Shown piece by piece: positions 27,328-33,956 of a stretch of 33,956 nt of DNA. Positions within the stretch are counted from its first letter, which is position 1; each line of letters begins with the position of its first letter. This DNA is from Thermoanaerobaculum aquaticum (GTDB taxonomy: Bacteria; Acidobacteriota; UBA4820). The stretch is taken from positions 1-33,956 of the forward strand of contig DYJZ01000010.1 of the NCBI GenBank assembly GCA_020722885.1, written 5' to 3'. The notes beneath the pieces were generated by a model that ran no database searches, was not told where the DNA came from, and saw only the letters and a list, made by a program, of their open reading frames with translations. Both the position numbers and the translations under genes were made by a program.

Positions 27328-28179
27328 TTAAGAAATTTTTTTTGCTAAAACGAAAAGGTTATCTATATTCATCTTTTTAAAGGTAAGGAAATAAAGAACC
27401 TGCGATGTTCTCCACCACAAGTTTTTGGCAAGAACTTTAATATAATCACTTTTTCCTGCAACAGATTGTATCGGGGGAAGATGGACAAATTCTATTGTCT
27501 CAAAGCCGCTCTCTTTTAGAAGACGCGTTATTGTTGATTTTTTGTATAGGTTAAGATGATCTCTTGCCTCAAGATAGTGTTTCCCTTCTTTTTCTCCAAA
27601 AAAAAGTTTTTTTATTTTGCTTTTTAGCAGCTGGACTTCTCCGTTGGGCGTATGAAGAAAAAGAAACCCCCCATCTTTTAAAAGATTTATACTTTTTTGT
27701 AATATAGAATGCGGTTTTGAAAGATGTTCAACAACATCCCACATGGTAATTATATCAAAACTATTATCTTCAAAATTGGTCTTTTCGAGTTTGCCACAGA
27801 AAAAATTTTTAAGTTTAAGTTTTTCTTTTCCGAAATTGTATCCCCCTTTTGAAATTTCTACTCCAAAAGATTCCCATCCTTTAATTTCACCTGCGAACTT
27901 TACAAAAAATCCAAGCCCAGCACCCACATCCAGGATTCTTCCCTTTCTGCCAATCATGTATTTTTTTGCAAAGGCATCATACATTTTATTGTGCGAAATA
28001 TTCCAGTATTCTATTGCTTCCACTTCATTTTCAATACTTTCAAAATAGCCGTCATAATCAGCGTCTCTCTCAAAAGAAGAAAAAAGGTGGCCACAATTCC
28101 TGCACCTTAAGTAATCAATTCCAAACTCTCTAAAAACAACTTTTTTTTCAGAGGTTTTGCAAAAAAGGCATTCAGCCAC
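27328..28179 (-). CDS. Class I SAM-dependent methyltransferase with N-terminal zinc ribbon
   Basis: CLFC...CRNCGHLF zinc ribbon; ILDVGAGLGFFVKFA; WDVVEHLSKPHSIL. Confidence 0.87.
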   Translation of the reverse strand: MAECLFCKTSEKKVVFREFGIDYLRCRNCGHLFSSFERDADYDGYFESIENEVEAIEYWNISHNKMYDAFAKKYMIGRKGRILDVGAGLGFFVKFAGEIKGWESFGVEISKGGYNFGKEKLKLKNFFCGKLEKTNFEDNSFDIITMWDVVEHLSKPHSILQKSINLLKDGGFLFLHTPNGEVQLLKSKIKKLFFGEKEGKHYLEARDHLNLYKKSTITRLLKESGFETIEFVHLPPIQSVAGKSDYIKVLAKNLWWRTSQVLYFLTFKKMNIDNLFVLAKKIS

Positions 28180-28194
28180 AGGTTCTCTTTTTCC

Positions 28195-29454
28195 TTAAAA
28201 GATTATTTTTTTTCTTGGCTTTGACAATCTTTTTTCAATTTCTGCGATGTCTTTTATCAAATCTCTGGATATAATTTCCACTCCATTTTTCTTTACAACA
28301 ACATCGTCTTCAATTCTGAAACCAATTCGTCTGCTCTGATTGTAAAGTCCAGGTTCAACTGTTATTACACTGTCTTCCATTAAAGGTTCATCAACATTTA
28401 TTCCATCATGGACATCGATTCCAAGATGGTGTGAAACCCCATGAAAATTGTATTGGGCAACCCCTTTGCTTTTGTAAAATTCTGCCACAACTTTATTGAT
28501 ATGGCTTATTGTAACACCTTCTTTTATTGTTTTTATCGCCAGATTTTGCGCTTCAAGAACAATTTCATAGTATTTTCGCTGCTCTTTTGTGAACTTCCCG
28601 GAAGATGGAAAAGTCCTTGTCAGATCAGAACAATATCCATCTTTTTGTACACCAAGGTCACAGACAACCGTTTCGTTTTTACCTATCAGTTTCCTGTTTT
28701 GATTATAGTGAAGAATTGTTGAATTCTTGCCAGACCCTATTATTGTAGCAAATGACTCTCTCTGAGTACCTCTTCTTGTAAAGATATATTTTACAACCGC
28801 TTCTACCTCATATTCGTAAATTCCTGGAGTGAGAATGTCCATAATTGCATTCTGAGCTTCTATGGCAATCTCCACAGCCTTTTTTATTTTAGAGATTTCA
28901 GAAGAATCTTTGATATTTCTCAGCTTTATAGCAATATCCTTTAAATTCTTTGGAACAATATGGGGCATTTTTTCTCTTATTTCCTTATAGAAAGCAGCAG
29001 CGCTCTCCGAGCCTGCCCCTTGTGGAATTGAAAAATCAAGGTAGATTTCCTTTACAATATTTAAAGGCTTTGTCAGAAAATCCATAAGTTCATAATTTGA
29101 ATGTACTGCTTCAAAACCAGTTTGCCTAATTGCTTTCTTCCTCGTTGAATCAGCATTGCCACTTTTGTCGAGGTGGCCCGATGATATTTCAATTGGTTCG
29201 TATCTTTCCCTCATCGGGTTCGGTGGAGGAAGAAAGAGGGCATCATAAAACCTTTGTCCATCAAACAAAATCACATAAGAAGCGTTTTGAATTTCTAAAC
29301 CCGTAAAATAAAAAAAGGTCGAATCGGGTACGAATCTGTCGAGAGCATGAGAACTACCGGAGAAGATTATTGAAAGAAAAGGTTTGCCATTTGAAAGATT
29401 ATTTAGGTTTTTTTTAAGTTTTTCTCTTCTTAAATTTAAATTATCTTTTGTCAT
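28195..29454 (-). CDS. pepP: Xaa-Pro aminopeptidase-like M24 peptidase
   Basis: VVCDLGVQKDGYCSDLTRTFPSSGKF, HGVSHHLGIDVHD, ITVEPGLY, GFRIEDDVVV. Confidence 0.88.
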   Translation of the reverse strand: MTKDNLNLRREKLKKNLNNLSNGKPFLSIIFSGSSHALDRFVPDSTFFYFTGLEIQNASYVILFDGQRFYDALFLPPPNPMRERYEPIEISSGHLDKSGNADSTRKKAIRQTGFEAVHSNYELMDFLTKPLNIVKEIYLDFSIPQGAGSESAAAFYKEIREKMPHIVPKNLKDIAIKLRNIKDSSEISKIKKAVEIAIEAQNAIMDILTPGIYEYEVEAVVKYIFTRRGTQRESFATIIGSGKNSTILHYNQNRKLIGKNETVVCDLGVQKDGYCSDLTRTFPSSGKFTKEQRKYYEIVLEAQNLAIKTIKEGVTISHINKVVAEFYKSKGVAQYNFHGVSHHLGIDVHDGINVDEPLMEDSVITVEPGLYNQSRRIGFRIEDDVVVKKNGVEIISRDLIKDIAEIEKRLSKPRKKIIF

Positions 29455-29849
29455 ATCTCTTTTGTCTTCTCTTTTATTGGCAGAACATTGCTGCCTTCTT
29501 TAATTCCCATTTTTAAATTTCCAGATATTGTACCTCCTTCAAGCACAGTAAGAAGAGGATTTTCCATAAATAGATCCCCTTCTATTCTGCCGCTGGGGTG
29601 TACTTCGACACAACCTTTAATTTTTATTGTTCCGGTTATTTTTCCATAACAGATAAGAGAATCACATTCAATCTCTCCCTGAACATTTCCTTTTTCTCCA
29701 ACCACAAGACGTTCAGAATCGGCAATCTTTCCTTTAAACTCTCCATCAACTCTAAAAGTCTGTTTAAAAGAAAGGTTTCCCTCCATTCTGACACCTTCTC
29801 CCAGCATTCCTCCAACAATAGAATGTTCTACTTTTTTCCCTGTGATCAT
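29451..29849 (-). CDS. Bactofilin family cytoskeletal protein
   Basis: Beta-helix-like repeats (MEGNLSFKQTFRVDGEFKGKI...GNVQGEIECDSLICYGKITGTIKIKGCVEVHPSGRIEGDL); start ATG 29849 with GGAGG upstream and ATGA overlap with parB. Confidence 0.9.
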   Translation of the reverse strand: MITGKKVEHSIVGGMLGEGVRMEGNLSFKQTFRVDGEFKGKIADSERLVVGEKGNVQGEIECDSLICYGKITGTIKIKGCVEVHPSGRIEGDLFMENPLLTVLEGGTISGNLKMGIKEGSNVLPIKEKTKEI

Positions 29850-30703
29850 TGTCTCCTCCCACCAAATCTGCAAATCCACTCCCAGATATGGTTAAGTTCT
29901 TCTTCATTTCCAAAGAAAATCTTTACAACCCCACCCTTCCCTTTCCTGTTTATAGAAACCTTTAATCCAAGTTTTTTCATCATCTCATTTTCTGCTGTGT
30001 GCGTGTTCGGATCAACGTTTCGCACCTTTGTACTTTTCTTTTCTTTTGCCACTGCCAGCTTTTCGGTTTCTCTCACAGACAGTCCATTTTTTATTACATC
30101 ATAAAGAATTCTTTCCTGGTTCTCCTTTCCTTTAACAGAAAGAATTGCTTTAGCGTGACCAAATGTTATTAAATCTTCGTAAATCGCCTTTTGGACTGAA
30201 GCAGGAAGAGAAAGAAGTCTTAGTGTGTTTGCTATTGTTGATCTCTCTTTTCCTATTTTGGTTGAAAGCTCCTCCTGCGTTAAATCAAATTGATCGGTCA
30301 GTGCTTTATAGGCTCTTGCAAGCTCTATTGGGTTGAGATCCTCCCTCTGTATGTTCTCAACAAGGGCTATTTCTAACATTTTTAAATCTTCTATATCTTT
30401 GATTAAAACAGGAACTGTAGGCAGACCGGCTTTTTGAGCCGCTCTCCATCTTCTTTCTCCGGCAATAATTTCATAAAAACCGTTTTCTGACGGCCTGACT
30501 ATAATCGGCTGAAGTATTCCATGCTCTTTTATAGAAACTACAAGTTCATTTATTTTTTCTTCTTTAATTATTGTTCTTGGTTGACTTTTTGAAACTTTTA
30601 ATTTTGCTGTTTCTACTTCAACAATCTTCTTACCACCTGTTTCTACAGGCGGAAGTAGGGCATCAAGTCCTCTGCCAAGCCCTTTCTTAAACTTCTCTTG
30701 CAA
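29846..30703 (-). CDS. parB: Chromosome partitioning protein ParB
   Basis: GLGRGLDALLPP, GERRWRAAQKAGLPTVPV, ENIQREDLNPIELARAY, HTH region. Confidence 0.95.
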   Translation of the reverse strand: MQEKFKKGLGRGLDALLPPVETGGKKIVEVETAKLKVSKSQPRTIIKEEKINELVVSIKEHGILQPIIVRPSENGFYEIIAGERRWRAAQKAGLPTVPVLIKDIEDLKMLEIALVENIQREDLNPIELARAYKALTDQFDLTQEELSTKIGKERSTIANTLRLLSLPASVQKAIYEDLITFGHAKAILSVKGKENQERILYDVIKNGLSVRETEKLAVAKEKKSTKVRNVDPNTHTAENEMMKKLGLKVSINRKGKGGVVKIFFGNEEELNHIWEWICRFGGRRQ

Positions 30704-31460
30704 GGAATTCCTCCGTTATTTTAAGATAGGATTGTGCCCCACGAGAAGCGATGTCATAAAAAATTATTGGCTTTCCAAAAGAAGGTGCCTCGGCAAGTCG
30801 AACATTTCTCGGTATGTAAGTCTTGTAAACTTTTGAACCAAAATGGTGCTTTACCTCCTCCATAACCTGCCTTGCAAGATTTGTTCTTTCGTCAACCATA
30901 GTCAAAAGGACACCCTTTATTGTCAGGCGAGGATTGATACTTTCTCTCACTCTTTCAATTGTTCTTATAAGTTCTGAAACCCCTTCCATGGCAAAATATT
31001 CAGCCTGAATCGGAATGAGAAGCGCATCTGAAGCAGCAAGAGCGTTTATCGTAAGAAGTCCCAGAGAAGGAGGACAATCGATCAAAATATAATCGTAGTC
31101 TCTTCTTAAAGGTTCCAGTATGTTTTTTAGAATTGTTTCTCTTCCTTTTTCAAGATTCGCCAGTTCCACTTCCGCCCCAGCAAGAGAAATAGAGCCACAA
31201 ATTATTGAAAGATTTGGAAGCTCGCTTTTTACAACTGTTTCTTCAGCTGATGCTCTTTCAGTAAGAAGATCATAAATTGTAGGGTTTTCACTTCTTCGTG
31301 AAAAGCCAAAACCTGATGTGCAATTTGTCTGTGGGTCAAAATCAACAATAAGAATTTTCTTTTCTGCTGCGGCAAGCGAAGCGCCTAAATTGATCACCGT
31401 TGTAGTCTTTCCAACACCACCTTTTTGGTTAGCGACGGATATAATCAAAGCCAATTTCAT
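30687..31460 (-). CDS. parA: Chromosome partitioning ATPase ParA/Soj
   Basis: KGGVGKTTTVINLG deviant Walker A, DFDPQTNCTSGFG, IDCPPSLGLLT. Confidence 0.95.
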   Translation of the reverse strand: MKLALIISVANQKGGVGKTTTVINLGASLAAAEKKILIVDFDPQTNCTSGFGFSRRSENPTIYDLLTERASAEETVVKSELPNLSIICGSISLAGAEVELANLEKGRETILKNILEPLRRDYDYILIDCPPSLGLLTINALAASDALLIPIQAEYFAMEGVSELIRTIERVRESINPRLTIKGVLLTMVDERTNLARQVMEEVKHHFGSKVYKTYIPRNVRLAEAPSFGKPIIFYDIASRGAQSYLKITEEFLAREV

Positions 31461-31508
31461 TACTCCTCAAAATTATATTTTGCCATAAATGAAATATTTT
31501 AACAAGAA

Positions 31509-31908
31509 ATTGTAGAGGTCCACAACATTTGAGACTTTTTGGGAAGGAAAGGCAGCAAGACAAATTCATTTTTAACCTCCATAAAAATGGGTGAAGATTT
31601 CAAGTTCTTTCGGAATGTCCCTGCACCTTTTGTTCTTCGGTTGGCGCGAGCCTCAAATTAAAACCGAAAGTAATCCTCCTTTAGCTTTTCTATTATAGCA
31701 TTTGATGCCACCAAAAACACTAAAAAACCGCGTGCTTGTTCCTATTCTTTCTTTCAACGAAAATTCCCCCTTTCCGGAAAAAATGCAAAGGCTGTGTAAA
31801 TAGGCGAATTTTCCACAATTTCCACAGCCTCTACTAATTATTCTTTTTAATAAGTTTTTTTCGCTCTTTTTTCACTCTCAGAAAAGTTTCATTTGTTGAA
31901 CTTTTGCA
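31509..31908 (+). repeat. Intergenic repeat family A, copy 2, with about 170 bp of extra internal sequence
   Basis: 31509-31682 matches 27084-27256; homology resumes about 31855-31908 ('tttcgctctttttt..ctcagaaaagt...gaacttttgca'). Confidence 0.9.
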
Positions 31909-31981
31909 GAATTCTGAAGAAGTTAATTTGTATCAAAAAACGATCTTTGACCTTGTTAAAGCCTTCTATTAAAGTCTTTAA

Positions 31982-33847
31982 TTAGTTGTCTGTAAACTTT
32001 AAAAGTTCATCAAAATTTAAATTCGAAAAAGAATCTTCAGACGCCTCTTCAATGTCATTACCTCTCTTATATTCCTTCTCAATTTCTTCTATTCTTGATC
32101 TGTCAATATTTTTCTCTTTAATAAATTGCTCTCGCAGCCCCTCATTGTTTTCCTTAATAACTCTTGGGAGAATTGAAGTCAAATATTCATTTTCGCTTAT
32201 AAACTGTTCAAGAGCGGATTCAAAAGCCCCTTCAGGAACTCTGTACTCCTCTCCAAAATTTTTCTTTACAAGCCCAAAAATTTCTTTTTTCAGAATGCTT
32301 ATGTGCGACGGTTTTCCCAAATCAAAATAGAATCTACTGAAAATATCTTTTATTTTCTGAAGTATAAAATTGTGAACCCTTTCTGCATTTGCAATGCTGT
32401 TAATCTGAAACGCTGCCTGGGTAATGTTCAACTCGTTTTTCTCAATTTTCTTTATTGTATTCATAAGAAGTTCAACCTTCTTTTTGCCGAACCTCAACGA
32501 ATAGACATTGTTGTAAATTGGTTCTATCAACAATTCTCCAAGAATCTTCGGATCAATTTCATCAAGCATCTTCTTGTTTCCAAGAAGAGATCTTATCTTA
32601 TCTTCACTTATCTCTGCTTCTTCAAGAAAAGCAAGATGATTTATTACATTCATTGCATTGTCAAGCCTGTCAAAATAGGTAACTATTTCTGTAAAGAGTT
32701 CAAAGGCTTCAAAATCTTCGGTTTCAGCCGCTTTTTCATCGAGTATTCTGCCGGTCTCCAGAAGAATATGTTCAAACCCATTGTCTCTGTTGACATGAGC
32801 CTTGTGTTTTATTTTAAGAAGTTTGCTGATTTCTTCTTTTCCTATTACCTCTCTTGGTCTTGCACTTGATAGAAACAGTCCTTCAAAAATAGAACGCATT
32901 TCCCTGAGAAATGGACTCTCTTTTTCTTTTTGAAGTAAATCTTTCGCTTTTGGTATCAAATTATCAAGCGTATCAAAGAGAGCCAGTGGAAGATTATGCC
33001 TCATTGCCAGGTTTCTCAATGAGTTTAAACGGGCAATTTTGTTTGAATCAAGAGGCGTATTTAAGGCAAATGCAAGTATGTCCTTGTATTCATCAACTAT
33101 GGCTCTGTTTTCCTGCGATTTGTAAAGGATATCGATTACAATTCTTCTTCTCTGGTATTCTTCAATATTTATCTCATCTGCAAATTTCATTACGAAAGCT
33201 TCATCCTCATCCGTCCACAATTTCTTTTTTGAATAGTGTCTTTGAACGAATTTGTAAAATTGGCTATTTGTTTTGTGTTTCAGTCTTACCATAAGAAGAA
33301 GAGCATCAGGATCTGAAATCTCCTTTAAAATGCTCTCTGAAAGTGCATCATCGTTTTCTTCCCCAACATAAGAAGTTCTTTTTAGAAGTTTGCCCAGAAT
33401 CTTTAAAAGAACCTCCTGTGTCCTTCTCAGCGAGTATGGCCAGTTGGCTTTGACCAGAAAAAAGATGTTCGATATTGCATTGCCCTCAAGAAATAATTCT
33501 TTGTATGTTATTTCTCCTCTTAGATTGGGGGAAAACTCAAGTCCTTTATCACCCTGCCGGGTTCCAAAAAGAAGAAGGCGATTTTGAATTTCCTTATGAG
33601 TCAGATCATTTAAAGGAAGAGGAGAGCCAAACATATACTCTGACACAATACCTCCTGTTCCGCTAAAAATAATTTTATCTTTTTCCAGCGTTATGTAATT
33701 GCCGGCAAGAAAGAAAGAGATTTCCCTTTCATCTTTTACTTTTTCTATTTCATAGAAATGTGAAGAGAGAGGCTTTTCCCCTGCAAGATTAGCAAAAAAT
33801 TCAATTTCTTTCGAATGTCTTCCGTGTAGACGAATATCTTTAATCAT
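31982..33847 (-). CDS. Uncharacterised 621-aa soluble, predominantly helical, charged protein
   Basis: Long ORF with ATG and plausible promoter TTGAAG-N18-TACAAT upstream; no catalytic motif recognised. Confidence 0.8.
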   Translation of the reverse strand: MIKDIRLHGRHSKEIEFFANLAGEKPLSSHFYEIEKVKDEREISFFLAGNYITLEKDKIIFSGTGGIVSEYMFGSPLPLNDLTHKEIQNRLLLFGTRQGDKGLEFSPNLRGEITYKELFLEGNAISNIFFLVKANWPYSLRRTQEVLLKILGKLLKRTSYVGEENDDALSESILKEISDPDALLLMVRLKHKTNSQFYKFVQRHYSKKKLWTDEDEAFVMKFADEINIEEYQRRRIVIDILYKSQENRAIVDEYKDILAFALNTPLDSNKIARLNSLRNLAMRHNLPLALFDTLDNLIPKAKDLLQKEKESPFLREMRSIFEGLFLSSARPREVIGKEEISKLLKIKHKAHVNRDNGFEHILLETGRILDEKAAETEDFEAFELFTEIVTYFDRLDNAMNVINHLAFLEEAEISEDKIRSLLGNKKMLDEIDPKILGELLIEPIYNNVYSLRFGKKKVELLMNTIKKIEKNELNITQAAFQINSIANAERVHNFILQKIKDIFSRFYFDLGKPSHISILKKEIFGLVKKNFGEEYRVPEGAFESALEQFISENEYLTSILPRVIKENNEGLREQFIKEKNIDRSRIEEIEKEYKRGNDIEEASEDSFSNLNFDELLKFTDN

Positions 33848-33862
33848 TTTCTACCATATATT

Positions 33863-33892
33863 ATTGTAACAGATAAATCAAACACTCTTCAA
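33863..33892 (-). promoter_or_regulatory. Predicted promoter of the 621-aa gene (TTGAAG-N18-TACAAT)
   Basis: Minus-strand TTGAAG 33892-33887, TACAAT 33868-33863. Confidence 0.5.
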
Positions 33893-33895
33893 TGC

Positions 33896-33956
33896 ATTGT
33901 GGAAGTCCACAACATTTGAGACTTTTTGGGAAGGAAAGGCAGCAAGACAAATTTAT
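33896..33956 (+). repeat. Intergenic repeat family A, copy 3 (cut by window end)
   Basis: 'attgtggaagtccacaacatttgagactttttgggaaggaaaggcagcaagacaaatt' nearly identical to copies 1 and 2. Confidence 0.93.

Noticed and set aside
31683-31930. Firm oriC call upstream of parA
   Set aside because: Only three DnaA-box-like sites, no dnaA/gidA/rpmH in the window and no skew computation possible; kept only as a speculative finding.

Overview
This is a low-GC bacterial chromosomal window. Its core is a compact division/cell-wall (dcw) cluster on the + strand: mraZ-rsmH-ftsL-ftsI-murE-murF-murD-ftsW-murC-murB-ftsQ-ftsA-ftsZ (10155-24524). Most junctions have 4-bp ATGA-type overlaps. mraY and murG are missing from the positions they normally occupy. 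Flanking genes are pcm, an M16 peptidase, a secreted thioredoxin-like protein, ychF, an M32 carboxypeptidase, trxB, queG, a tRNA-Gln/prs unit, a methyltransferase, a pepP-like peptidase, a parA-parB-bactofilin operon and an uncharacterised 621-aa protein. There are two tRNA genes: Val(UAC) and Gln(UUG). The most unusual content is intergenic. (1) Repeat family 'A' occurs three times, each ending 3-4 bp upstream of a predicted -35 box of a different minus-strand unit and carrying the near-palindrome TTGTRGARGTCCACAA at that edge. (2) A composite repeat 'C-(D)-B' occurs in three copies; two of these flank the dcw cluster in inverted orientation with 48-bp arms that match at 47 of 48 positions, and the C part carries a promoter-like sequence. 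(3) A hairpin displaying a perfect anti-Shine-Dalgarno sequence (CACCUCCU) lies just before the ftsZ terminator. (4) Three GAGTGG-like boxes at 10-bp period lie directly downstream of the mraZ -10 box, a likely MraZ operator. FtsA and FtsZ both carry non-canonical residues in nucleotide-handling motifs. No CRISPR array, phage or known defence system was recognised. All calls come from reading the sequence by eye; no database searches were run.
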